A stretch of 64,000 nt of DNA from Novosphingobium sp. 9U (GTDB taxonomy: Bacteria > Pseudomonadota > Alphaproteobacteria > Sphingomonadales > Sphingomonadaceae), in assembly GCF_902506425.1 (NCBI RefSeq), contig NZ_LR732469.1, forward strand, positions 620,001 to 684,000. The letters run 5' to 3'. This document shows positions 9,000 to 17,648 of this stretch, one piece after another (position 1 is the stretch's first letter; every line of letters begins with the position of its first letter). Under the pieces are notes generated by a model. The model saw only the letters and a program-made list of their open reading frames with translations, was not told the origin of the DNA and did not search any database. The position numbers and the translations under genes are program-made.

Positions 9000-9581
9000 A
9001 TGACGACCAACTTCGAGGCGTCCGCTCCCGACAGGGACTGGCTCAAGACCTACTACTATCTGCGCTTCGCGGTCTCTGCCGCCTGGGTCGCGCTGGCGTT
9101 CACGCTGGGCAGGAGCGTGCCGCAACTGGCCGCTGTGATGCTCGTCGCCTATCCTGCATGGGACGCCCTTGCGAACGTTCTCGACGCGAGCCGAAGCGGC
9201 GGCCTTGCGAGGAACAAGAGCCAGGTGCTGAACTTCGTCATCAGCACGCTCACCGCAGTCGCAGTCGCCGCCACCCTCTCGCATGGCATGCACACGGTGC
9301 TGCAGATCTTCGGCGTGTGGGCCGTCCTGTCCGGCCTTCTGCAGCTCGTCACCGGCGCGCGGCGCTGGAAGGCGTATGGAGTGCAGTGGGCGATGATCCT
9401 GAGCGGCGCGCAGTCGGGTCTGGCCGGAACCCACATGCTCAACCAGGCAGCAGGTGCCGCACCGGTTAGCATAGTCGACATCGCCCCCTATGCGGCGTTC
9501 GGCGCCTTCTATTTCCTCATCTCGGCCGTCTCGCTGACCGTCAGCGACAAGCGGCGCCGCGCCGGGACCGCTGCGGCCTGA
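9000..9581 (+). CDS. Small integral membrane protein (HdeD/DUF308-like)
   Basis: A 193-residue protein from ATG 9000 (AGGAAA upstream). After a hydrophilic N terminus ending in WLKTYYYLRF there are about five or six hydrophobic helices (AVSAAWVALAFTLG; LAAVMLVAYPAWDAL; VISTLTAVAVAATL; LQIFGVWAVLSGLLQLV; WAMILSGAQSGLAG; AFGAFYFLISAVSL). The layout resembles HdeD/DUF308 acid-resistance membrane proteins, but I see no decisive motif. It follows the sigma/anti-sigma pair on the same strand by 112 bases and may belong to that sigma regulon. Confidence 0.7.
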   Translation: MTTNFEASAPDRDWLKTYYYLRFAVSAAWVALAFTLGRSVPQLAAVMLVAYPAWDALANVLDASRSGGLARNKSQVLNFVISTLTAVAVAATLSHGMHTVLQIFGVWAVLSGLLQLVTGARRWKAYGVQWAMILSGAQSGLAGTHMLNQAAGAAPVSIVDIAPYAAFGAFYFLISAVSLTVSDKRRRAGTAAA

Positions 9582-9643
9582 GCTTGCGCGGGCGAGACGG
9601 TACCTTGCGCTCGCCTGAGAAGAGGAAAGGCTGGTGCAGTGCT

Positions 9644-9672
9644 TGCTCTATGCAATTGAGCGCTACACCACG
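9644..9672 (-). other. tRNA-like 5' fragment (D-arm remnant)
   Basis: Read on the reverse strand, this segment contains a D-arm-like string that differs from the common TAGCTCAATTGGATAGAGCA by a two-base insertion and one substitution. It is preceded by seven bases where the acceptor strand would be. No anticodon arm, T arm or matching 3' acceptor follows, so it is not a working tRNA. It could be a leftover of a tRNA gene disrupted by integration or deletion, or a chance match. Confidence 0.3.
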
Positions 9673-9713
9673 TTGATCCTGTTCATGGGCGATCGAAAAT
9701 ATCACCCAACCCA

Positions 9714-9740
9714 TGTCACACCGCGACTGCCCGCCTCGTC
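9714..9740 (+). promoter_or_regulatory. ECF41-type sigma promoter
   Basis: TGTCACA (9714-9720), a 16-base spacer, then CGTC (9737-9740). This is an exact match to the known ECF41 target promoter (TGTCACA-N16-CGTC). It lies 32 bases upstream of the carboxymuconolactone-decarboxylase-like gene that is coupled to the ECF41 sigma gene, as expected for autoregulation. Confidence 0.85.
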
Positions 9741-9772
9741 ATGTCAGCGCAACCCACGAAAGGACCGCTGAC

Positions 9773-10240
9773 ATGACTGCAAAGCTCAATCCCTACGCCG
9801 CCGCACCCCAACTGATGAAGAACTGGACTGCAACGTCGCTGCTCGTCAACGACAGCCTTGAGGCGGGTCTTGTCGAACTGGTCAAGATCCGTGCTTCGCA
9901 GATCAACGGCTGCGCCAACTGCATCAACATGCACACCGCCGAGGCGCGCGAGCGCGGTGAGCACGAGCAGCGCATCTACTTGCTCTCGGCCTGGCAGGAG
10001 GCGCCATGCTATAGCGAGCGTGAACGGGCGGCGCTGGCTTGGACCGAGGCATTGATCCGCCTGTCCGAGAGCCACAACCACGAAGCCGCCTACGAAGCGC
10101 TGGCGGCACAGTTCACACAGGAGGAGCAGGTGAAGCTCACGCTCGTCATCAACGTGATTGCTGCCTGGAACCGCATGGCCATCGGCTTTGGCATGTGGCT
10201 AGAGACGGACGCCACGCGCAAGCTCCAGGCGGCGGCGTGA
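9773..10240 (+). CDS. Carboxymuconolactone decarboxylase family protein (AhpD-like, ECF41 partner)
   Basis: A 155-residue cytoplasmic protein from ATG 9773 (AAAGGA upstream). It carries the alkylhydroperoxidase AhpD-like core with CANCINMH at residues 47-54: two redox cysteines and the adjacent His. In the family this CxxC/His site handles peroxides or acts as a disulfide reductant. It is co-transcribed with, and overlaps by TGATG, an ECF41 sigma factor gene. Carboxymuconolactone decarboxylases, oxidoreductases and epimerases are the standard partners of ECF41 sigmas. A perfect ECF41 promoter lies just upstream. Confidence 0.88.
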   Translation: MTAKLNPYAAAPQLMKNWTATSLLVNDSLEAGLVELVKIRASQINGCANCINMHTAEARERGEHEQRIYLLSAWQEAPCYSERERAALAWTEALIRLSESHNHEAAYEALAAQFTQEEQVKLTLVINVIAAWNRMAIGFGMWLETDATRKLQAAA

Positions 10241-11121
10241 TGCTGGCGGCAGGCGGCGGCGCCCACCTCTTTCCCGAGGTGGAGGACGCGGCGACAAGCT
10301 TCGGACCCTTGCGACCCCGCCTGCTGCGCGTTGCCTACCGCATGCTCGGCTCGGTGAGCGATGCCGAAGACGTGGTGCAAGAGGCATTCATTCGCTGGAT
10401 GAAGGCAGACCGCGCCATTGTGCGCGAACCCGAGGCATTCCTGCGCCGCACGGTCACGCGGCTATGCCTGGACCAGCTCAAGTCGGCGCGGCATCGCCGC
10501 GAGACTTACGTAGGCCCGTGGTTGCCGGAACCGCTCGTCGAAGCAGACGAGGAAGACGAGGTCACCCTGCCGCTGATGCTCGCGCTGGAGCGCCTGTCGC
10601 CGCTCGAACGCGCCGCCTTTCTGCTCCACGATGTGTTCGGTCTCGCCTTCGAGGAAGTGGCGGCGACGATCGGTCGCGATCCCGCCGCTTGCCGGCAACT
10701 GGCCGCACGCGGCCGCGCCCATGTGCGCGCCGGCCGCCCACGCTTTGCTGTTGAGAAGCAGCGCGGCCAGGAAATCGCCGAGGCCTTCTTCGCCGCTTCG
10801 CGCAGCGGTGACATGACGGCGCTGGGCACACTGCTGGCAGCCGACGTCAGCCTCCACTCCGACGGCGGCGGCAAGCGGGCTGCGGCGGTCACAGCGGTAT
10901 GCGGTCTCAAGCCCGTCCTGCGCCTGCATAGGGGGCTAGCCGTGCTGTTCGGCAAGTCCGGCTCGCAACTGGTGCGCACGACCACGATCAACGGGTTGCC
11001 CGGCTTCGTCACCTGCGAAGCGGACGGCGAACTGCAGACCACCGCGCTGGAAATCGAAGACGGGAAGATCGTCGCGATCTACATCATGCGTAATCCGGAC
11101 AAGCTGCGACATCTGCACTGA
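10240..11121 (+). CDS. ECF41 sigma factor with C-terminal SnoaL-like domain (SigJ-like)
   Basis: A 293-residue protein starting at ATG 10240 within the stop codon of the preceding gene. Sigma region 2 covers about residues 25-88 (YRMLGSVSDAEDVVQEAFIRW) and region 4 about 110-165. A SnoaL/NTF2-like domain follows (about 175-293). All three ECF41 signatures are visible: WLPEP at 94-98 in the linker, DGGGK at 208-212, and NPDKL at 285-289. In this family the C-terminal domain, not a separate anti-sigma, controls activity. No anti-sigma gene is nearby, in agreement. The inducing signal is unknown. Confidence 0.93.
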   Translation: MLAAGGGAHLFPEVEDAATSFGPLRPRLLRVAYRMLGSVSDAEDVVQEAFIRWMKADRAIVREPEAFLRRTVTRLCLDQLKSARHRRETYVGPWLPEPLVEADEEDEVTLPLMLALERLSPLERAAFLLHDVFGLAFEEVAATIGRDPAACRQLAARGRAHVRAGRPRFAVEKQRGQEIAEAFFAASRSGDMTALGTLLAADVSLHSDGGGKRAAAVTAVCGLKPVLRLHRGLAVLFGKSGSQLVRTTTINGLPGFVTCEADGELQTTALEIEDGKIVAIYIMRNPDKLRHLH

Positions 11122-11191
11122 AATGGCATGTCGGCGGCGCTCAAGGTGGCCTACACTATGGCAGCATGGCGAAGTCTGGCCCGCGCCGCCC

Positions 11192-14100
11192 TCAATCGAC
11201 TGCTACGACGTTGTCATCTGAGTTGCGATCGATGTAGAAGTTGTACGGGTCTACTCCGGCGAACGCCGGCTTCTGCGCCGATCTCAGCACGATCCGCTGC
11301 CTGCCGGTGACCACATCCTGGCGCGCCATCGCGATCACGTCACTGCGATCGAAAACGCCTTGGCCTGGCTTCTGCTTGAACAAGCCGACTTCGATCGGCT
11401 CGCGCAGTGACGCGGAGCGTTCCGTGCCCTTGCCATCGGCGTAGTACTTGGCGGCATCGATGGTGAGCGTCGTGGTCCAGCTGCCATCGGGATTCTTCGT
11501 CACCTTGGCATTGTCCGCCTTCAGATCGTAGATCGTGATGCGTTCGAACAAGTCGGTGATCAGCGCCTGCTGCTCGGGCGTGTGGGCTTCCTTGCAGAAC
11601 TCGGCAATGAGATCGACCGAGCGCGGGTAAGGCGCGCCCTCGAAGCGGTAGCGCGCCAGGAACCGCGCCAGCGCCCGGTCGACCGCGTCCTCGCCCAGCC
11701 GTTGCTGGAGCAGGTACATGACCAGCGATCCCTTGCGGTAGTGGATGTAGCCCTGGTCCTCGACGCGGTAGAGCGGCAGCTCCTGCAATCGCTCGCCCTT
11801 GCGGTTGCTCAGGTATTGATCCAGTTCGTACTTCAGGAAGCGCCGGATCTTGTCGGGGCCATAAAGGCGTTTCATCACCATCAAAGCCGAGTATTGCGCC
11901 ATCGTCTCGGATAGCAGGGTGTCGCCCTGCATCGCGCCGCCGACCACCTGGTGTGCCCAGTACTGGTGCGCCAGCTCGTGCGCAGTCACGTAGCTGACAT
12001 AGTCGATCTTGTCCGGATCGCGTACGTCGGCGGCGAAGCCGATGCTTTCCGAGTAGGGCACGGTGCCAGCGAAGGCTTGGGCGAAGGTACTGTAGCCGGG
12101 GAACTCGATGATCCGCGCATAGTCGAACTGGTAGGGGCCAAAGTGTGCGGTGTAGTAGTCGAGCGAAGCCTTCATCGCGGCGAGCATCTTGGGCACGTTC
12201 CAGGCGTGCCGCGGGTCGTGGTATACCGAGAGGCGGATGCCGGCATGGTCGTCGTGCGCCTCTGCATAGCGGGCCGACTGGATCGAGAAGAAGTTCAGGA
12301 TGGGCGCGGGGCTGACGAACGTCGCGGTTCGCCGCCCATTTCGGGTCACGTCGGAAATCTTGTTGCCCGGCGCGATCGGCACTTGGTCTGCGCTGGTACT
12401 GAGCACGATGCGCGAGTTGACCCAATCGGCATGCACGTAGTTCTCGCGCTGTGCCGAAGTATCGTCGAGCGAGGCGGGGCGCAGCTCGTCGGGTAGGCCC
12501 TGGCGCCGGCGCGCGGTGCGGTCGGTCAGCAAGGCATCGCGGGTCATTCCGATCACCGGCGCGAACACGAAGTTGTTCACGAAGCTGCCGTTCTCGACCA
12601 GGTCGGTGTGGGGCTCACCGTTCTCGAAACCGCGCCGCCAGATGGTGGATCGGAAATCGAGCGTGGCGGTGCGGCCAGGCAGCAACGGCGTATCGAAGCG
12701 GTAAATGCGATAGCCGTTCAACTTGTCGTAAAAGGCAAGCCTGGCTCCGGCGAGCGCGAGGCTGGTGAAATCGACGGTATCGTCGGACTGGCGCACGTGC
12801 ACTTGCCAGATTGGCGCCTGGGTCTCGTTGCGCAGGACGTAGCGGCCGGTCACGTCCATCCGGCGGCGGGCGGGGTCGAGCGCGACATTGAAGGCGACGT
12901 CGGTCACCACGGGACGTGGCAGGTTCTCGTACTTGAGATAGCGACGTTCGTAGTCGGCGGTCTGCTTCTCGATCTGGTCCTTCGTGCGGTAGAGGTTGAG
13001 CTCGGCAATGTTGTGGTGGATCAGGATGCCGCTGCCCACCATGCCCGCCAGCCCGAGCGCGGCGAGGGTCGCCGAAACGGGCGTGATCCGCCGGCCGATG
13101 CCCGCGATCCGCGGCCGCACCGCGACCACCGTGCCGCGCGGCCACATCCAGTGTGCGAGCACCAGCAGGATCAGACCGAAGCAGCCCCAGTACAGCCGGC
13201 CCCACATCGCCCCGGCCCAGAATCCCGAGCCGTTCATGTCACTGAGCGGCTCGGTCGGTCCACCACCGTAGATATACAGCATGTTCGAATAGCCGAGATT
13301 GCTCAAGAACACGCGGCTGACGAACCACACCAGCATCACGCCCCAGCCCACGTACTTGTTGGGGCTGACGACTTGCACGAAGACCGACAGGATCGCGATC
13401 GCCAGCAGGTCGATGCTCTGCGGTAAGACCAGCCAGGCGAGATAGCTGCCCCACTCAATGTGAGTCACGCCGCGGCTCAGCTGATAGGCCACACCCATCG
13501 CCATGCCGCCGAGCGTCATGGCCAGCAGCACCGCGAGGATTGCGAGGATCTTGGGCACGAAGATCGCCCAGGCCGGCGCGGGCGTGGAATCGACAATTTC
13601 GTTGATCCGAGTGTCGCGCTCGCGCCAGACCAGCTCGCCGCCGTAGAACACCGCGACGACAACGGTGAACAGGGTCATGCCAATCATCACTGTCGAAATG
13701 ACATTGGCAGTCAACGGATAGGACGGCGTCCCGTACTGCGTCTCCGCGAAGGCTAGCGCGGTCCCGGTGTATATCAGCGCGATCAGCAGCAGCACGATGA
13801 GGCCGGGGCTCTTCAGGACGAGAAGCACCTCGGTCTTCAAGCGCTGACGGAATATCGCGGCGACAGCTTGGGCCGATCCGGCGCGGCCGGTCACCGTTTG
13901 CCCACCCGTCACCGGGAGCACTGCCGCGGCCTTGGCCAGCTTGCGGTCGTCTCGCGCGATCTTGCGCAGACGACGCTTGGAGGGCGCACGCTCGGTCATG
14001 CTGAAGCGCTGCCAGGTCACGCCCAGGAACAGCGCGCTGAGCGCCAGAACGACGAGGCGGTTGAACAGCAGGTTGCCCGCAAGCGGCAGCAGGCGGCCGT

Positions 14101-14788
14101 TCATGTCGTCCGCCGTCCAGTACCGTGTGACCTGCTCGAGCGCGCCCATCGCCATCGGTTCGAACTGGGCGAGCACGTCCTGGTATTCGGGGCGCGGACC
14201 CAGCACGCTGTTGACGATGAGATAGCCCATCACGAACACGAGCACGCCGACGTAGCTCGCCAGCATAGAGCGCGTCATCGTCGTCAAGGCGAAGAGGAAC
14301 GCCGAGGATAGCAGGATGTTGGGGATCGCGATGATGAGGAACGGCCAGGCGTATGCCGCCAGTCCCCCAGGTCCCACCGTCTCGGGATCGACCCAAGGCA
14401 TGGACGCGCCGACGCCGATGCCGATCGGCACCGCCATATAGCCCAGGATCGCGACTGCCAGTCCGCCTAGAAACCGCCCGGCGAGGAACTGGCCGCGCGT
14501 GATCGGCGTGGCGCGGATCATCGGGCTGAACCCGGTGACGTCGTCGCGCACCACCGCGTTCGCCACGAAGGAGGTAATCACGAACAGGTAGAACAGCCCC
14601 ATGACGGCCGTTGCCACGGAGATCGCATAAGGCGAGTTCTCGTGCACCGAGCCGGGCGTCCCGATACTCACGTTGGCACTCGCCGAGATGCCGAAGCCGA
14701 GCAGGAAGAAGATAGCGGCCGAGACCCAGAACACCGGGTTCTTCAACTGATAGCGAAGCTCGAAACGAGCGATGGAAACGAACATCAT
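11192..14788 (-). CDS. ABC transporter permease fused to M1-family aminopeptidase
   Basis: A 1198-residue membrane protein. Residues 1-270 form an ABC-2-type permease half and about 300-580 a second, similar half. From about 640 a large periplasmic part ends in a gluzincin aminopeptidase domain. The zinc site is THELAHQYWAHQV near residues 935-947 (HExxH), with the third ligand Glu in LLSETMAQYSALMV. Fusions of this kind are found in Proteobacteria and Bacteroidetes, next to an ATPase gene. Here that gene ends 17 bases upstream but is frameshifted. The substrate is unknown; peptide processing at the membrane is the natural inference. Confidence 0.9.
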   Translation of the reverse strand: MMFVSIARFELRYQLKNPVFWVSAAIFFLLGFGISASANVSIGTPGSVHENSPYAISVATAVMGLFYLFVITSFVANAVVRDDVTGFSPMIRATPITRGQFLAGRFLGGLAVAILGYMAVPIGIGVGASMPWVDPETVGPGGLAAYAWPFLIIAIPNILLSSAFLFALTTMTRSMLASYVGVLVFVMGYLIVNSVLGPRPEYQDVLAQFEPMAMGALEQVTRYWTADDMNGRLLPLAGNLLFNRLVVLALSALFLGVTWQRFSMTERAPSKRRLRKIARDDRKLAKAAAVLPVTGGQTVTGRAGSAQAVAAIFRQRLKTEVLLVLKSPGLIVLLLIALIYTGTALAFAETQYGTPSYPLTANVISTVMIGMTLFTVVVAVFYGGELVWRERDTRINEIVDSTPAPAWAIFVPKILAILAVLLAMTLGGMAMGVAYQLSRGVTHIEWGSYLAWLVLPQSIDLLAIAILSVFVQVVSPNKYVGWGVMLVWFVSRVFLSNLGYSNMLYIYGGGPTEPLSDMNGSGFWAGAMWGRLYWGCFGLILLVLAHWMWPRGTVVAVRPRIAGIGRRITPVSATLAALGLAGMVGSGILIHHNIAELNLYRTKDQIEKQTADYERRYLKYENLPRPVVTDVAFNVALDPARRRMDVTGRYVLRNETQAPIWQVHVRQSDDTVDFTSLALAGARLAFYDKLNGYRIYRFDTPLLPGRTATLDFRSTIWRRGFENGEPHTDLVENGSFVNNFVFAPVIGMTRDALLTDRTARRRQGLPDELRPASLDDTSAQRENYVHADWVNSRIVLSTSADQVPIAPGNKISDVTRNGRRTATFVSPAPILNFFSIQSARYAEAHDDHAGIRLSVYHDPRHAWNVPKMLAAMKASLDYYTAHFGPYQFDYARIIEFPGYSTFAQAFAGTVPYSESIGFAADVRDPDKIDYVSYVTAHELAHQYWAHQVVGGAMQGDTLLSETMAQYSALMVMKRLYGPDKIRRFLKYELDQYLSNRKGERLQELPLYRVEDQGYIHYRKGSLVMYLLQQRLGEDAVDRALARFLARYRFEGAPYPRSVDLIAEFCKEAHTPEQQALITDLFERITIYDLKADNAKVTKNPDGSWTTTLTIDAAKYYADGKGTERSASLREPIEVGLFKQKPGQGVFDRSDVIAMARQDVVTGRQRIVLRSAQKPAFAGVDPYNFYIDRNSDDNVVAVD

Positions 14789-14805
14789 GGCGCGTTCCGT
14801 CCGGC

Positions 14806-15692
14806 TCAGGCAGTTTCGACGGCGGGGCGGCGCACCGACGCGAGCGTGGCGAAGTAGACGTCCTCCAGCCCGCCCTGCACCGGATCAAACCCATCCGGGC
14901 GCTCGTCGCTGAGGACGTGGATGATGACGCGCCCGGCGAAGAAGCGATGCGAGATGATCTCGTGGTTGAGCTTGTAGTTATCTAGCTGGTCGTGATCGAT
15001 GGTGCGTTGCCAGACGCGGCCGCGGGTCGACTCGATCAGGTCGCGCGGCGCGCCTTCCAGCTGTACGCGCCCGTTCGCCAAGACCGCCATGCGCGGGCAC
15101 AAGTCGGCGACGCGTCGACGATGTGGGTGGAGAGGATCACGACTACATTCTCGCCGATGCCGGCGAGCAGGTTAAGGAAGCGGTTGCGCTCCTCGGGATC
15201 GAGACCGGCGGTGGGCTCGTCGACGATGATCAGCTCGGGGTTCCCGATCAGTGCCTGGGCAATGCCGAAGCGCTGCCGCATGCCGCCTGAAAAGCCGGCG
15301 ATCGCCTTGCCACGCACGCTCCACAAGTTGGTCTGCTCCAGCAGCGTCTCGACCACGATCCTGCGATCCGCGCGGCCGGAAATGCCCTTCAACACGGCCA
15401 TGTGGTCCAGCATCTGGTATGCCGAGACGCGCGGATAGACACCGAAGTCCTGCGGCAGATAGCCGAGGGTGCGGCGCAGCTTCTCCGGCTCGGCCAGGAT
15501 GTCGATATCGCCCAGCGAGATGCTGCCGTGAGTCGGGGCCTGCAGCGTCGCGATCGTGCGCATCAGCGTCGACTTGCCCGCGCCATTGGGGCCGAGCAGG
15601 CCGAACATGCCACGCGGTATGGAGAGCGTGACATCGTCGAGCGCGCGTGTGCCGTTAGGATAGACGTGGCTTACGCCGACTAGTTCCAGCAT
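14806..15692 (-). pseudogene. ABC transporter ATP-binding protein, frameshifted in the C-terminal part
   Basis: The N-terminal frame (to about 15036) has a complete ATPase core: Walker A GLLGPNGAGKST, Q-loop GYLPQDFG, signature FSGGMRQRFGIA, Walker B ELIIVDEPTAGLD and switch His in STHIVD. Directly after it the frame reads ASPTCARAW. The other frame continues as ...LCPRMAVLANGRVQLEG and runs to 14806. Inserting one base near 15112 (GACGCGTCG to GACGACGTCG on the coding strand) restores STHIVDDVADLCPRMAVL, the normal continuation. So this is a single-base deletion or a sequencing error. It is the partner of the permease/M1 fusion 17 bases downstream. Start at ATG 15692 (ELVGVSHVYPNG) is the family-like choice. 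Confidence 0.8.
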
Positions 15693-15733
15693 TCGCGTAA
15701 CCCCCATGAACCCGCCGCATACTAGCAAGCTTT

Positions 15734-15753
15734 CGAACGCTTCAAAGCGTTCG
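15734..15753. promoter_or_regulatory. Perfect 20-base palindrome upstream of the ABC operon
   Basis: CGAACGCTTCAAAGCGTTCG is a perfect inverted repeat: 9-base arms around CA, or a 20-base palindrome with a CA/TG-type centre. It ends about 40 bases upstream of the ATPase start, where an operator would overlap the promoter of the ATPase-permease/M1 operon. The regulator is unknown and no regulator gene is adjacent. Confidence 0.45.
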
Positions 15754-16486
15754 CTGCAATCGACACAAGCGGCCGAGCAAGCAATCTAGAGCGCGTCTCC
15801 AGCTTCGGGCGGCTATGACCGGTCGTTGCAGTCTGACCCCTACGCTACTCAGCGGCGCGCGATGGCTTTCCACTTGCTCGTGCCGACAGGTGCGCATCCG
15901 CAAACAGCTTTGCAGCACAGCGTGAGCCTAGTACTCCGCTTTTTGCACTTTGTTTCCAACACCAAGCGCACTTCTGTGTTGATGTAAATCAACTACTTAG
16001 TCAGATCTGATGGGGAACTGTTCGCGCTCCACAGGGTTGTCGATGTAATCGTAAGATTGGGAGCTCAAAGGATGCACGCGGTGACAGATGCCGATCGCGC
16101 GGCGGCGGAGGAATTGCGTGCGGCCTTGGCGGATATTTCTGGTTTCTGGCACACGCCCGGCGACTTGAGCCCGATATGCGTGGCTATGGCCCGTCACCGC
16201 GAAACCGTTGAGCGTCAGCAACTTGCCGTTATGGGGCAAGCAACGCTTGGGAACTCCTTGGGCGGCTTGGCGCCGGCAGGCCGAGAGGTCTCGGTCGGCC
16301 GCAGGGAGGTTGCCGAGCGGCGCAAGGGCCAGGGTCTGGGCTATCGCGCGCGAACCTCGATCTGATCTGCATGAGCACATGCTTGGCAACGTAGCTGTGA
16401 GGAACTGGCGCATCGCTCAGTAATCACCTGATTGATCCCGCGAGGACGAAAGCGGCCTCGCCGAACCGGCAGTAATGGAGACGCGC
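15754..16486. other. Long intergenic region without a convincing gene
   Basis: About 730 bases between the divergent ABC operon and the alcohol dehydrogenase. The part up to about 16010 is relatively AT-rich (TTTTTGCACTTTGTTTCC, TGATGTAAATCAACTAC) and may hold promoters. The only frame with some protein character is 16072-16365 (+), reading ADRAAAEELRAALADISGFW, but it has AAAGG directly abutting its ATG and degenerates into low-quality sequence after about 60 codons. It could be a gene remnant. Confidence 0.4.
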
Positions 16487-17632
16487 ATGTTGGCGATGGA
16501 TTACCGCGGCCCTTACCGCGTCCGACTTTCCGAGAAACCGATGCCGCGCATCCAGCATCCGGGCGACGCGATCGTGCGGGTGACGCGCTCGTGCATTTGC
16601 GGCTCGGACCTGCATCTTTACCACGGCATGGTTCCCGACACGCGCGTGGGCACGACGTTCGGTCACGAGTTCTGCGGCATCGTGGAAGAGGTCGGTTCCG
16701 AAGTTCAGAACCTCAAGGTCGGTGATCACGTGCTGGTCCCATTCAACATCGCGTGCGGGAAGTGCCACTTCTGCCAGCAGGGCCTGTTCGGAAATTGCCA
16801 CGAGTCCAACCCGCAGGCGACCGCTGTGGGCGGCATCTTCGGATACTCGCATACGGCAGGCGGATATGACGGAGGGCAAGCCGAGTACGTGCGCGTGCCC
16901 TACGCCGATGTAGGCCCAACCGTGATCCCCGAGTGGATGGATCCGGACGACGCCGTGTTGCTCACCGACGTCGTGCCGACCGGGTATCAGGCCGCCGAGA
17001 TGGGAGGCATCCAGAAGGGCGACACCGTCGTCATCTTCGGCGCCGGACCTGTCGGCATCATGGCCGCACGCTGCGCGTGGCTGTTTGGCGCCGGCCGCGT
17101 GATCGTGTTCGACATGCACGACTATCGCCTGGAGTTCGTCAAGACTTACGCTCCGGCCGAAGTCTACAACTTCAAGGAAGTCGACGACGTGGTCGTCTTC
17201 ATGAAGAAGACCACCGATGGCCTTGGCGCAGACGTGGTGATCGATGCCGTCGGCGGCGATGCGCAAGGCAACTTCCTGCAATGGCTGATGGGCAGCAAGC
17301 TCAAGCTGGAAGCCGGCTCGGCCACCGCGCTGCACTGGGCGATCAACTCGGTGAAGAAGGGCGGGATCGTCTCGATCGTCGGCGTCTACGGACCGACCGG
17401 CAACATGATTCCGATCGGCAATGTCGTGAACAAAGGCATCACCATCCGCGCCAACCAGGCTTCGGTGAAGCGACTGCTACCGCGCCTGATCGAGCACGTG
17501 CGCGTCGGCCACATCAATCCCAAGGCGCTGATCACGCACAAGGTTCCCCTGCGCGAGATCGCCGACGCCTACCACATCTTCGCGGCCAAGCTGGACGGCT
17601 GCATCAAGCCGGTGCTGGTGCCCCATGGCTGA
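16487..17632 (+). CDS. Zinc-dependent alcohol dehydrogenase
   Basis: A 381-residue MDR-family dehydrogenase. ATG 16487 is preferred (GGAG six bases upstream) over ATG 16475. It has both zinc sites: catalytic CICGSD and GHEFCG, and the structural four-cysteine lobe in ACGKCHFCQQGLFGNCHES. The Rossmann motif FGAGPVGIMAA and the acidic FDMHDYRLE point to NAD. The overall pattern resembles glutathione-independent formaldehyde or threonine-type dehydrogenases. It precedes a small membrane-anchored unknown protein by 16 bases and probably shares its mRNA. The physiological alcohol is not evident. Confidence 0.88.
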   Translation: MLAMDYRGPYRVRLSEKPMPRIQHPGDAIVRVTRSCICGSDLHLYHGMVPDTRVGTTFGHEFCGIVEEVGSEVQNLKVGDHVLVPFNIACGKCHFCQQGLFGNCHESNPQATAVGGIFGYSHTAGGYDGGQAEYVRVPYADVGPTVIPEWMDPDDAVLLTDVVPTGYQAAEMGGIQKGDTVVIFGAGPVGIMAARCAWLFGAGRVIVFDMHDYRLEFVKTYAPAEVYNFKEVDDVVVFMKKTTDGLGADVVIDAVGGDAQGNFLQWLMGSKLKLEAGSATALHWAINSVKKGGIVSIVGVYGPTGNMIPIGNVVNKGITIRANQASVKRLLPRLIEHVRVGHINPKALITHKVPLREIADAYHIFAAKLDGCIKPVLVPHG

Positions 17633-17648
17633 CGAACAGGAGCGAACG

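Noticed and set aside
12608..14311. Long plus-strand frames opposite the permease/peptidase gene
   Set aside because: They are antisense shadows of a clear 1198-codon gene and encode His/Arg-rich low-quality protein.
15997..16413. A minus-strand frame of 138 codons in the intergenic region
   Set aside because: No ribosome site, irregular composition, and no family resemblance; it overlaps an equally weak plus-strand frame.
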